Shown one piece after another: positions 49,156-58,105 of a stretch of 64,000 nt of DNA. The DNA is from BAIKAL-G1 sp943369525. Its GTDB lineage: Bacteria; Cyanobacteriota; Cyanobacteriia; PCC-6307; Cyanobiaceae. Below the pieces are notes generated by a model. That model was not told the DNA's origin. It saw only the letters and a program-made list of their open reading frames with translations, and did no database searches. The position numbers and the translations under genes are program-made. Location: NCBI GenBank assembly GCA_943369525.1, contig CALRNL020000003.1, positions 225,741-289,740 on the forward strand, written 5' to 3'. Numbering within the stretch: the stretch's first letter is position 1; each line of letters starts with the position of its first letter.

Positions 49156-51918
49156 TTAAACGAAGGAGACTTTAGCCTTGAGGTCGTTGAAATCCCAATC
49201 GGAGCCCTGGCTAGCGAGCAGATCTTCAAAGCCAAAGGTATTGGTGCCTAGGAGTTTGACGTGCTGACGGCCATCCCTGGCGGTGCTGGCCCCGAAGGTG
49301 AACACTTCTCCTGCTTGGGTAATCATCACAGGGGCGTAGTAGCCAGCGGCCCTACTATCTAGGGCCCGGCTAATGCTTTGCCTGGTTTGGCCATGGCGAT
49401 GGCTGGTGCCCGTGCCTTCATCGGGATTGAGGAATTGGCTCGGCACGGCGCTACGGAAGGCGGCTCCCTCGTGCTGGGACACACCGGCCACTTGATAGGT
49501 GGTTCTTGTAAGGGGATCGAGTTCCAATTTGATAAAGCCAAATTGGTTGCGGAGGCCGCAATCGGTTGAGATGTCGAGGGTCAAGCCCATGCCCGTTGCG
49601 GCAATGCTGGTGAGATCTAGGCTTGCGTCGCTGTTGCTGAATTGTTTGCGGGCAATCGCCAGGCAGGCCGGGGAAGGGGCGGTAATGGCGCTGCTGATAT
49701 TAAGCAGCAGGTGGGCGTAAAGGCCATCGCGGTCTGCATCAAGGCCCAGGCTGAAGCCCTGGCCCGTGCTGGTGATGTTGAGGGCAAGATTGCGGACGGT
49801 TTGGCCATCGCCATTGCGGAAGTGGATCGTGGTTCCGGCGCTCAGATCGACCATCAGGCAGCTTGCGGGGCCAGAGCCGAGGGTGGCGCCGATCGCCCCA
49901 TAGAATTGATTCGTGCTGCTGTTGTAAACCTCCAGATTGCTTTCGGTGGAGGCGATGAAGGCCTTCATATCCATGGTGATCCAGACTCCGCTGCCTTCTA
50001 CCCCGTCAACGGTGAATCCCTGTTTGTCATCACTAATCCGTAATGCGGGTGGGTTGGAGAGGGTGGTAAAGCCAATGGGATCATCGATCTGGCCATTCAC
50101 GGTTTCATTAAAATCGCCAAGGGCACCATCTTTGAGGTAGGGCCGGGCACCATCGATCCTGCCATTGCTGTCGCGAGCAAGCAGTACTCCACCCGGGCCG
50201 GTGAGGGGGTCGTAGTTAAAGAGGTGATAGTCGCCACTCTTTTCTTTTTTATAGAACGTATTCCAATCGGAGCCGGTTTCGGCTTCTGGGAAGTAAAGGT
50301 CGACCTCCTGGCTGCTGGATTGAAATGTTAGTAAGGCATCGTCGGTGATGTCTTGGACCACCCGGGCGCTCGCAATGCCAGCAGTGCTAATGCTCGGCGA
50401 GACCCTAAAGCTGACCAGCTTTGAAACGGTTACAACCTTGGGGCTGCTGTTGGGATTGCCAAGGTTCTTCTCGAGTTGCGGGGCTGCGTCTTCTTCTCGG
50501 GCTACGCCCATGAAATCTAGACGGGTCGTGACAATAGCGCGGCCGCTCGATTGTGGATCGGTTGTCTGATCTATAGTAATTGGTTTCTTGATTAAACTAA
50601 TGGCGCCTTGCGTAGTGGTGAAAGTCGTCCCTGGCGATGGGGCCTCATCATCAATCACCAGCTCCCCATTGGCCCCGGGCGAACCTAGGGTGCCTGGGGC
50701 TGGCAGGGTGAGGTTGATGGTATGGCCAGCAGCGTCTTTGATCGTTGACGTTGCGTCTGGGAGCGGGAGGGCTGCGCTGCTGTTGATAACGAGGCCTGAG
50801 CTGCTGTTACCCACCAGCACGGTATAGTCGAAGTTAAGGGTATTGGTGCCGCTGCCATCGTTGTAGATAGCGGTGCGATCGGTGTTGCCGGTTTCATGTA
50901 GCAGGCTGGGGGTGCCTGTTACATAGATGGTCTTTGAGAAGTTTAAGTTAATCGGGATAGGTTTACCGATGCCGTACCGGCCATCGCTGGTTGTGCTGGT
51001 CATGCCGTAGGTGCCGGTGGCATTCGAGATGCTGAGGCCGCCGGAGGTGGCGGCGTAGATGGTGCCAGCCTGATTGACGTAAACGCCGAATAGGTCATTG
51101 GCCCCCAGGCCGTTGGCGGCGGTGTAGTTATGCCAGGTCTTGCCGCCGTCGGCTGAGATGCTCAGGCCGCCTTTGGTGGCGGCGTAGATGGTGCCATCCT
51201 GATCGCCGTAGACCCCATAGACGAAGTCGTCGCCTAGGCCGTTGGCTTTGCTGTAGTTCGTCCAGCTTGCGCCGCCGTCGGCTGAGATGCTGAGGCCGCC
51301 CCCCAGGGTGGCTGCGCAGATGGTGGCACCACTGGCGTAGACCCCGCGCACGCTGCAGTTGGCCGGAACCTGCAGGGTGGCGGAGGTGTAGGTTTTCCAG
51401 GTCTCCCCGTTATTGCCGGAGATGCTTAGGCCGCTAGCGGTAGCTGCGTAGATGGCGCCCTGATTAACGTCAACTCCGTATACAAAGTTGTCGCCTAGCC
51501 CGTTGGCGGTGGTGTGATTTTTCCAAGTCTCGCCGTTGTCTTCGGAGATGCCTAGTCCACTGCTTGTTGCGGCGTAGATGTTGCTGCCGCTGGCAAATAC
51601 TCCGCGAATGCTATTATTGATTAGGCCGTTAATGGTGGTCTTGTTGGTAAATGTTGAGCCTCCATCTGTGGAGATGCTTAGGCCGCTTGCGGTGGCCACG
51701 TAGATCGTATTATTATCAACAAAGACTTCTTTCGGATGCCACCCGAGTCCGGAGGAGTGGTTCGTCCAGGTTGTGCCGCCATCGTTGGAACTATTGAGGC
51801 CGTCGTTGGTTGTGGCGTAGATTGTTGTGCCGCTGGCGTGCACCCCGAGCACGTTTTTGTTGCCCGGCGCATTGGTGGGGGCGAAATTTGTGAATGGTGG
51901 CTTGATGAACAAGGCCAT
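49156..51918 (-). CDS. Large Asp-box and DUF4114 surface or secreted protein
   Basis: 920 aa. Residues ~25-310 hold about seven repeats of 40-47 residues, six with an Asp-box (SNDGGTTW, STDGGSTF, SEDNGETW, SGNNGETW, SADGGASW, SADGGKTW), giving a beta-propeller like that of sialidases or Ycf48. Next is a SwmB/cadherin-like segment (IPINLNFSKTIYVTGTPSL) found in long cyanobacterial adhesins, and the C-terminus is a DUF4114 domain (GSDWDFNDLKAKVSF). No N-terminal signal peptide is visible, so type I secretion is likely. Codon use is less GC-rich than the rest, which points to transfer or relaxed selection. Confidence 0.8.
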   Translation of the reverse strand: MALFIKPPFTNFAPTNAPGNKNVLGVHASGTTIYATTNDGLNSSNDGGTTWTNHSSGLGWHPKEVFVDNNTIYVATASGLSISTDGGSTFTNKTTINGLINNSIRGVFASGSNIYAATSSGLGISEDNGETWKNHTTANGLGDNFVYGVDVNQGAIYAATASGLSISGNNGETWKTYTSATLQVPANCSVRGVYASGATICAATLGGGLSISADGGASWTNYSKANGLGDDFVYGVYGDQDGTIYAATKGGLSISADGGKTWHNYTAANGLGANDLFGVYVNQAGTIYAATSGGLSISNATGTYGMTSTTSDGRYGIGKPIPINLNFSKTIYVTGTPSLLHETGNTDRTAIYNDGSGTNTLNFDYTVLVGNSSSGLVINSSAALPLPDATSTIKDAAGHTINLTLPAPGTLGSPGANGELVIDDEAPSPGTTFTTTQGAISLIKKPITIDQTTDPQSSGRAIVTTRLDFMGVAREEDAAPQLEKNLGNPNSSPKVVTVSKLVSFRVSPSISTAGIASARVVQDITDDALLTFQSSSQEVDLYFPEAETGSDWNTFYKKEKSGDYHLFNYDPLTGPGGVLLARDSNGRIDGARPYLKDGALGDFNETVNGQIDDPIGFTTLSNPPALRISDDKQGFTVDGVEGSGVWITMDMKAFIASTESNLEVYNSSTNQFYGAIGATLGSGPASCLMVDLSAGTTIHFRNGDGQTVRNLALNITSTGQGFSLGLDADRDGLYAHLLLNISSAITAPSPACLAIARKQFSNSDASLDLTSIAATGMGLTLDISTDCGLRNQFGFIKLELDPLTRTTYQVAGVSQHEGAAFRSAVPSQFLNPDEGTGTSHRHGQTRQSISRALDSRAAGYYAPVMITQAGEVFTFGASTARDGRQHVKLLGTNTFGFEDLLASQGSDWDFNDLKAKVSFV

Positions 51919-51933
51919 TGTATCTTTAGATAC
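51919..51933 (-). promoter_or_regulatory. Hairpin immediately before the adhesin start codon
   Basis: On the minus strand GTATCT-AA-AGATAC (51920-51933) ends two bases before the ATG (51918). It occupies the place of the ribosome binding site, and no other Shine-Dalgarno is seen. Confidence 0.45.
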
Positions 51934-51983
51934 TTTGTTGGATTATTCCTTTCGAAGAGTAGGCTCGGTTCCCGGTCACAGGC

Positions 51984-52138
51984 TATCGACTGTGGTTGAC
52001 ACTTTTGGGGAGGGGTGTTGACTGCGGTCGATGGCAGCCATGGGATTGTTGCTTATCGACCATGGTCGATACTTCTGTCGATGGATTGACGCGGTTTCTG
52101 GCGGATGGATGGCGTCCTGGTCTCGACGATCGTCGATA
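51984..52138. promoter_or_regulatory. Four 18-bp operator-like palindromes, 7-4-7 pattern
   Basis: Sites at 51984-52001, 52016-52033, 52054-52071 and 52121-52138. Consensus TATCGAC-N4-GTCGATA; the third site is a perfect 18-bp palindrome and the fourth has a perfect 14-bp core. They begin about 65 bases upstream of the adhesin start and probably bind a dimeric regulator. Confidence 0.65.
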
Positions 52139-52910
52139 TTCTTGGCGGGGGATTCGGCTCCGCTCCTGGCTGCATTTGTCCGCCCTGGACCGATTGCGAT
52201 GGGGCTAGGGCCTGCTGGGGCAATGATGGCATCGCTTCCCCAGGCCTTGGGAAGGGTTGGATTGGGATCCAGGCTGCAGGGACGGGGTCCAAAGCCGTCT
52301 GGGTGAGGGCTGCTCTGGTTTCTCCCCGGTGCGTGGCTCGTTCTGGCTGGCCCTTGCGGGCCCCACTCCTTGATACACCGGCTGGCGCAGGGGTTCTTGC
52401 CCTGGCAGGGCTCGGGCAGAGAATGCCACGACCCCTGGCCGATGCTGCGGACCGATCCCCTGGCCGCCTATGGAACCTGTCTTTTGCCCTGGCCCATGGT
52501 GGGTCTCCAAGCCTGGTTGTCGTCCCCATTGCGATGAGCTTGGCCGACCACCTGGCTGCCATGGCTGTCATGGCTGATCCTTTTCTGCATCACAATTTCT
52601 CCCCTGTGGGCGCTTGGTGAGGGCACTCCAAGCAGATTATTCGGCGATTGTGAATGGCATCGAGTGCCTGTTCTAGCCCTGGTGGGGTTTTCAAGGGAGT
52701 GCCCGCTGGCTGGGGCGCGACTGATCCCTGGCTGCTTGCCATGCTGCCGGCTTGATGGGCAGGGGTGCTGCAGCGTTGTTTTGCCCGTGGCTGCCTTGGG
52801 GCCAGCAGGTGCCCATAGTCCCTTTGCGCTGCAGCCAGTCGCCCTTGCGGCGGCGCCACTTCGGCCGGCCCTGCTCCCTAGGGTTGGGGCTTCACCAGCG
52901 CTACGGCTCC
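52139..52910. other. Long non-coding stretch before the band-7 gene
   Basis: About 770 bases. Short open frames run on both strands but lack protein-like composition, so I call none. It should contain the band-7 gene promoter; a small RNA is possible but not shown. Confidence 0.4.
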
Positions 52911-53714
52911 ATGCAATCTTCGCCAGGTTCCAGTCCCTTTGGTGGTCAAGGTAGTTGGTGGCAGTTGGTGGGCATTGGCCTGGTGCTGGGCTTGATTCTG
53001 ATTAGCCAGGCGGTCTTCATTGTGCCCGCCGGCACCGTGGCGGTGGTCACAACCCTGGGCAAGGTGACGGGCACGCCGCGCCTGCCCGGGCCAAATTTCA
53101 AGACCCCTTTGCTTCAATCCACTTCCTTGTTTGACGTGCGAACCCAGGTGAGGCCGGAGCAATTTTCTACCTTGACCAAGGATCTTCAGGTGATCCAAGC
53201 CACGGCAACCGTGAAGTACGCCATGAAGCCGGAGGAGGCGGGCCGGGTCTATGAAACGATTGCCACCGACGATCAGCAGATCTATCCCCGGGTGATCCAA
53301 CCTTCCCTGCTGAAGGCCTTGAAATCGGTCTTTTCCCAATACGAATTGATTACCATTGCCACCGAGTGGAATTCGATCTCCGAGCAGGTCCAAGATAAGG
53401 TGGCCGAGGAGCTGCAGAAATTTGGCTATGTCAATGTGCAGGGATTGGATCTCACTGGCCTCCAGATTGCCGAGGAGTATCGCTCCGCCATCGAGCAGAA
53501 GCAAATCGCCGAACAGCAACTCCTGCGGGCCCAAACGGAGGTGCTGATTGCCGAGCAGGAGGCCAAGCGCTATCAAACGCTCAATTCCAGTTTGGATAAC
53601 CAGGTGCTGTACAAACTCTTCCTTGATAAGTGGGATGGCCAAACCTCCGTGGTACCTGCCTTGCCAGGTACGGGAGGCGGCTCAATGAGCCCGGTAATTG
53701 TGAACGGGCGCTGA
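52911..53714 (+). CDS. Band-7/prohibitin-like membrane protein
   Basis: 267 aa. One N-terminal transmembrane helix (LVGIGLVLGLILISQAVFIV) followed by an SPFH domain (PAGTVAVVTTLGKVTGTPRLPGPNFKTPLLQSTSLFDVRTQ ... IQATATVKYAM) and a charged coiled coil (EEYRSAIEQKQIAEQQLLRAQTEVLIAEQEAKRYQ). Cyanobacterial prohibitins sit in thylakoid or plasma membranes as large rings and work with FtsH proteases. ATG 52911 is chosen because upstream frame sequence is not protein-like. Confidence 0.88.
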   Translation: MQSSPGSSPFGGQGSWWQLVGIGLVLGLILISQAVFIVPAGTVAVVTTLGKVTGTPRLPGPNFKTPLLQSTSLFDVRTQVRPEQFSTLTKDLQVIQATATVKYAMKPEEAGRVYETIATDDQQIYPRVIQPSLLKALKSVFSQYELITIATEWNSISEQVQDKVAEELQKFGYVNVQGLDLTGLQIAEEYRSAIEQKQIAEQQLLRAQTEVLIAEQEAKRYQTLNSSLDNQVLYKLFLDKWDGQTSVVPALPGTGGGSMSPVIVNGR

Positions 53715-53794
53715 GCGATTGGGGCAACCCTTAGGGATGTCCCACCGGTTTGGTCCCATCCGGGCCCAGCGCGCTGGCCCGGCTTGCTTCGGCT

Positions 53795-55009
53795 TCAGCG
53801 CGGCAGGCCCGGCAACTCCCCCGGTCCAATCACCGATCCCCCCAAGCCATTGATCTGGCGAAAGCCAGCGCGGCGCAGCTGGGCGCCTTCCGGCCCCGAA
53901 TATTGACCCCAGAGGCCTTCCCAGTAGAAGTAGATCACGCCCATGCCCCGCTCGTTCACCTGTTGCACCTTGTCGCGCAGCATCGGCAGGGAGGTGGTGC
54001 GGCCGCCGAAGCCGGCCAGGATGCCGATCTCCACCGGGATCCCCCAGGTGCGGGCCTTGCGCAGGGCCGGCTGGTCGAGATCCTTGGTGAACCCGGGCAG
54101 GGAATAGGCGTAGTTCTGCACCACCAGCTCTTCGATCTGGCCGCCTAGGGCCCAGATTTCCCAGTCCTGGAGCCAGTGGTTGTAGGCGAAGCGAAAGGGG
54201 CCGGGTGAGAGGCTCACATAGACCCGGCCCTTGCCAGCCTGCTTGAGGCTGGCGCGCAGTTCGCCCAGCAGGTCGGTGAGCCGGTGGCGGCGCCAGCTCA
54301 TCCAGGCCCGGTCGGTGTAGTTGTCAGGGGGCTGCCGTCCCATGTCCTTGGCATAGAGCTCCCGGGTAAACGCGTCATAGCCCAGTTCCACTGGCCAGGC
54401 GAAGTGGTCATCGAGCTGGATGCCATCGACGCCGCAGCGCTGCACGATTTCGCTGATCAGGCCGATGAAGCGTTGGCGCACGCCCGGATGGGCCGGGTTG
54501 AGCCATACCCGGTCGTTGCGGCCATGCATGGTGGTGAGGCTGGTGCCATCGCGCTTCTGCAGCACCCACTCGGGGTGTTGCCGCACCACCTCGGCATCGG
54601 CCGGCTCCATCAGGCCGTATTCAAACCAGGGAATGACCTGCATGCCCCGCCGGTGGGCGGCCTGGGTGAGGCGGCAGATCGGATCCAGCCCTGCGTTGGC
54701 CTGGCGTAGGGCCGGCTCCATCGGCGCCCAGCGGCTGGCGTGGAAGGTGGTGCCCCGGCTCCACACATTCGGGTAGAGGGTGTTGAAGCCCGCCTCAGCC
54801 AGCTCGTCTACAGCCCGATCGAGCCGGCCGGCGTCGTAGTAGAGGGGGCTGGGGCTATTGGTAAGCCACACGCCTAAGCGGGGCCCGGCCCAGCTGGCCA
54901 GGGGCAGGGCCCAGGCCTGCAGCCCCCAACCCACCAGGGCTGCCAGCGCCCCCCAGGGTCCCGCCGCTAAGGGGCGCCGGCGTCGCCGTTCCAGCACGGG
55001 CAGGGCCAC
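53795..55009 (-). CDS. GHL10-type glycoside hydrolase-like exported protein
   Basis: 404 aa. A hydrophobic N-terminal segment (ALAALVGWGLQAWALPLA) suggests export. The TIM-barrel domain begins with RLGVWLTNSPSPLYYD and contains AGFNTLYPNVWSRG, HRRGMQVIPWFEYG and GVDGIQLDDHFAWP (putative catalytic Asp pair), as in the GHL10/YngK family. The substrate is unknown; peptidoglycan or exopolysaccharide is likely. Its start is 2 bases past the prs stop, so the two are cotranscribed. Confidence 0.85.
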   Translation of the reverse strand: MALPVLERRRRRPLAAGPWGALAALVGWGLQAWALPLASWAGPRLGVWLTNSPSPLYYDAGRLDRAVDELAEAGFNTLYPNVWSRGTTFHASRWAPMEPALRQANAGLDPICRLTQAAHRRGMQVIPWFEYGLMEPADAEVVRQHPEWVLQKRDGTSLTTMHGRNDRVWLNPAHPGVRQRFIGLISEIVQRCGVDGIQLDDHFAWPVELGYDAFTRELYAKDMGRQPPDNYTDRAWMSWRRHRLTDLLGELRASLKQAGKGRVYVSLSPGPFRFAYNHWLQDWEIWALGGQIEELVVQNYAYSLPGFTKDLDQPALRKARTWGIPVEIGILAGFGGRTTSLPMLRDKVQQVNERGMGVIYFYWEGLWGQYSGPEGAQLRRAGFRQINGLGGSVIGPGELPGLPR

Positions 55010-55011
55010 GG

Positions 55012-56007
55012 CTAGCGAAACATGGAGCTGACCGAACTCTCCTCGTGGATGCGCCAGATCGCTTCGCCCAGCATCTTGGCCACCGAGAGCACCTGCAGTT
55101 GGGGAAACAGCCGTTCGGGGGCCAGCGGGATGCTGTTGGTCACGATCACCTCCTCAAACAGGCCCGGCTCGGCCAGCCGCTCCAGGGCCGGCGGCGAAAA
55201 CACGGGGTGGGTGGCGCAGGCGATCACCCGGCTGGCACCGCGCTTACGCAGCAGCCGGGCCCCTTGGCAGATCGTGCCGCCGGTGTCGATCATGTCGTCG
55301 ATTAACACGGCCGTTTTGCCGGCCACATCGCCGATCACGGTGAGGCTTTCGGCCACGTTGTGGCCCGAGCGGCGCTTGTCGATGATCGCCAGGGGGGCAT
55401 CGTGCATTTGCTTGGCGAAGGCCCGGGCCCGGGCCACGCCGCCGACGTCGGGGGACACCACCACCAACTCGTCCAGCTCCTGGGCCATCAGGTAGTCCAC
55501 CAGCACGGGGGAGCCGTAGATGTGGTCGCAGGGGATGTCGAAGTAGCCCTGGATCTGGGCTGAATGCAGGTCCATGGCCAGCACCCGGTCCACGCCCGAG
55601 GTGACCAGCAGGTTGGCCACCATTTTGGCGGTGATCGATTCGCGGCCGGCGGTCTTGCGGTCGGCGCGGGCGTAGCCGTAGTAGGGCACCACGGCGGTGA
55701 TCTGGCGGGCCGAGGCGCGGCGGCAGGCATCCACCATGATCAGCAGCTCCATCACGTGGTCGTTGACCGGCGCGCAGGTGGGCTGGATCAGGAACACATC
55801 GCAGCCCCGGATCGATTCCTGGATCTGCACGTAGAGCTCGCCATCGGCAAAGCGCTTGATCACCCGCGGCCCATCGGGTACGCCGAGGTAGTCGCCAATC
55901 TCCCGGGCCAGGGCCGGGTTGGAGGTGCCGCTGAACAGCCTGAGCCTGCGGGTGTCATGGTTGACACTGACATGGTCAACCCGCTCGGCGGTCAGAAAAC
56001 TGGTCAC
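55012..56007 (-). CDS. prs: Ribose-phosphate pyrophosphokinase
   Basis: Makes PRPP from ribose 5-phosphate and ATP. 331 aa from GTG 56007 (VTSFLTAERVDH). Seen: IQPTCAPVNDHVMELLIMVDACRRASA; YYGYARADRK; the divalent metal region AMDLHSAQIQGYFDIP; and the PRPP loop VLIDDMIDTGGTI. An upstream ATG at 56052 is also in frame. Confidence 0.96.
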   Translation of the reverse strand: MTSFLTAERVDHVSVNHDTRRLRLFSGTSNPALAREIGDYLGVPDGPRVIKRFADGELYVQIQESIRGCDVFLIQPTCAPVNDHVMELLIMVDACRRASARQITAVVPYYGYARADRKTAGRESITAKMVANLLVTSGVDRVLAMDLHSAQIQGYFDIPCDHIYGSPVLVDYLMAQELDELVVVSPDVGGVARARAFAKQMHDAPLAIIDKRRSGHNVAESLTVIGDVAGKTAVLIDDMIDTGGTICQGARLLRKRGASRVIACATHPVFSPPALERLAEPGLFEEVIVTNSIPLAPERLFPQLQVLSVAKMLGEAIWRIHEESSVSSMFR

Positions 56008-56084
56008 GGCGGGTGCGGGCGTGATCGGCTGAAATCTGATCGTACGAGCCATCCGGTGCGGATCGGATCCATCTGAAGGGTCAG

Positions 56085-56885
56085 TTGCAGTCCATGGCCG
56101 AGTCAAACGCCGATTCCAGAGCCGGGTTCAGCGGCGATGGTCATGCCAGCTCCCTAGCCGGTCCTGCCGCCGATGGGCGCCCGCGCCCCGGCTCCCGGGC
56201 CGCTGCGGCCCCCCGGCTTGGGGCGGCCGGGCTGGCGCCCCTGGCCCCCGGCCAGGCCCGGGGCTGGGTGCTGGTGGCACCGGCTGGGGTACCGGCAGCG
56301 GCGCAAGCGCCCTTGGCCGCCCTGCTGCGGGCCCTGGGCTCGCCGCGCCGCTTGCTGGCCTCAAGCCTGGGCGCCGGGGCCCCGTTCGCCGATCCAGGGG
56401 CGGCCAGCGGGGCCGCAGGGCCGGCCCAATCTTCACGAAACGCTGCCGATTCGGCCTGGGCGGGCGAGGCTGACGCCTGGACCCAGCCCCAGCGCCTGCT
56501 GGCCGGCCTGGCCGAGCTGCCCGACCCCTGGCTGTGGCCCCTGGCCGGCGATCCCGGTGCCTTCCTGGGCGGCCAGGGCAGCTGGGCCGAAGCCCTGGGC
56601 GCCTGGCGCCAGCCCACGCTGCTGCTCGTCCAGGCCGCCGCCGCCGCCACGGGCCCGGCGGCGGCGTACCACGCCCTGCTCCAACGCCAGGGCGTGCCCC
56701 TGCTCGGCCTGATCCAGTGGGGTGGCCCCTGGCAGGCGGCTGGGCGGCGCTGCGATGGCCTGCCCTGGCTGGGCTGGTTGGCCGATCCCCAGCACCCGGA
56801 CCCCGATCAGGACCTTGCTGAGGAGGCGACCGCCGATTTGGCTAGGGCCCTGCAGCTCGCCAGCCACCAGCTCGACCTGGATTAA
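56085..56885 (+). CDS. Conserved hypothetical protein, Ala/Gly-rich
   Basis: 266 aa. The first ~55 residues are low complexity. The remainder alternates strands and helices (GWVLVAPAGVPAAAQAPLAALLRALG ... PTLLLVQAAAAATGPAAAYHALLQRQGVPLLGLIQWGGPW), loosely like a dethiobiotin-synthase type alpha/beta fold, but no Walker A motif is present. Divergent from prs. No function assigned. ATG 56085 or 56094. Confidence 0.6.
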   Translation: MQSMAESNADSRAGFSGDGHASSLAGPAADGRPRPGSRAAAAPRLGAAGLAPLAPGQARGWVLVAPAGVPAAAQAPLAALLRALGSPRRLLASSLGAGAPFADPGAASGAAGPAQSSRNAADSAWAGEADAWTQPQRLLAGLAELPDPWLWPLAGDPGAFLGGQGSWAEALGAWRQPTLLLVQAAAAATGPAAAYHALLQRQGVPLLGLIQWGGPWQAAGRRCDGLPWLGWLADPQHPDPDQDLAEEATADLARALQLASHQLDLD

Positions 56886-56900
56886 GCGGCTTCAGGCTGC

Positions 56901-57959
56901 TCAGATCTGGGGCCAACTGGCCTGGCCCACGGGGCCGGCCAGTTGGCGCAGGCCGGGCTTGGCGCCGGCCTTGGGGGCGGTGAGCGGCGGCAGCAGCGGC
57001 AGGCTGTGGAACCGGGGGCTGGTGCCTGGCTGCAGGGCGGCGGCCACCAGGGAGAGGGCCTCGTTGGGGCTCAGGTTGGTCTCCACCTTGTCCTGGAGGG
57101 AGCGGAGCAGGTCGGGGAGTTGGGGCAGCAGCTGGGGCTGGCCCAGCTGCTGTAGCAGGGCCGGCAGGCTGGCCTTCAGGCGTTGGCGCCGGCCCTCTTC
57201 GCTGCCATCGGCCTCGCGGTAGCGCAGCAGTTGCTCCAGTTCGGCGCCATCGAGCAGCTGCAACCCAGGTTGGAGGTCGATCTGGAGCTGCTGGCTGCGA
57301 TCGACATATCGCATGGCCCGGTCCGGGGCGAGCTCCACCTGGCCGAGGCCGTCCACCAATTTGCGCAGGGCCAGCCGGGGCACCACCAGGTAGCGGTCCG
57401 GTTGGCCCTTGGGGAGTCCCATCAACTCGGCGGTAACGGAGGCCACCAGGGCGGGGCCGCCGCGGCGGTAAAGGCTGCCCAGGGCCACGGGCTGGGTCTG
57501 GCCCGGCAGCTTGATCGCCGCCTCGATCGGCAACACCAACACATCAAGGGGCTGTTTTGGGGCCAGTCGAACCAGCATGAGGGCATCGCTGTTGGCCGCA
57601 CCGGCGGGGGCGGCGCCGTTGCTGATGGCCCCGCGCCCGTCGGCATCGGAGCCGATCACCAGCACGCTGATCGGCCGGCTGGGCAGCTCGGCGATCAGGC
57701 CCTGGCGCGATCCCTGCTGGGGCTGGTTGGCGGGATCAGCCTGGGGCCAGACCAGACCCAGCAGGCTGAGGCTGGCTGCCAGCCCGGCGGTCGCCAAGCC
57801 CAGCCGCCGGGCCGCCCGCAGCCGTGGGCGCGAGGGCTGGCCCGCTTTGGCGCCAGCCGGGCCCTGGGCCCGCTTGTTGCGGCTAGGGGCCGCCGCCCCA
57901 TTGGGCCGGTTCCGGCGGCGGCGGCCCGCTGGGTTCGGTGATTCCCCGGGGGGGACCAT
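56901..57959 (-). CDS. LytR-CpsA-Psr (LCP) family protein
   Basis: 352 aa. A basic N-terminus and one transmembrane helix (LATAGLAASLSLLGLVW), then an LCP domain: ISVLVIGSDADGR; NSDALMLVRLAPKQPLDVLVLPIEAAI; LVDGLGQVEL; DGAELEQLLRYREADGSEEGRRQR. The conserved Asp and Arg residues of the family are present. LCP proteins transfer glycopolymers to the cell wall. Start by ATG 57959; 58001 is also in frame. Confidence 0.85.
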   Translation of the reverse strand: MVPPGESPNPAGRRRRNRPNGAAAPSRNKRAQGPAGAKAGQPSRPRLRAARRLGLATAGLAASLSLLGLVWPQADPANQPQQGSRQGLIAELPSRPISVLVIGSDADGRGAISNGAAPAGAANSDALMLVRLAPKQPLDVLVLPIEAAIKLPGQTQPVALGSLYRRGGPALVASVTAELMGLPKGQPDRYLVVPRLALRKLVDGLGQVELAPDRAMRYVDRSQQLQIDLQPGLQLLDGAELEQLLRYREADGSEEGRRQRLKASLPALLQQLGQPQLLPQLPDLLRSLQDKVETNLSPNEALSLVAAALQPGTSPRFHSLPLLPPLTAPKAGAKPGLRQLAGPVGQASWPQI

Positions 57960-58105
57960 GGCGGCGGCGCGCTGGAACTCGAACCACTTTGGCCCACCCA
58001 ATTCGGCCGGCCCAGGCGTCCGGCTGGGGCCGGGCCTGGCGGCCGGTGGCGCCCCTGGCCGATAGGTTTGGACGGCTCGATGTTCTGACCGGCTGGAGCC
58101 CGCCT

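Noticed and set aside
52105..52620. Plus-strand open frame of 171 codons before the band-7 gene
   Set aside because: Protein-like composition and motifs are missing; likely a chance frame in GC-rich DNA.
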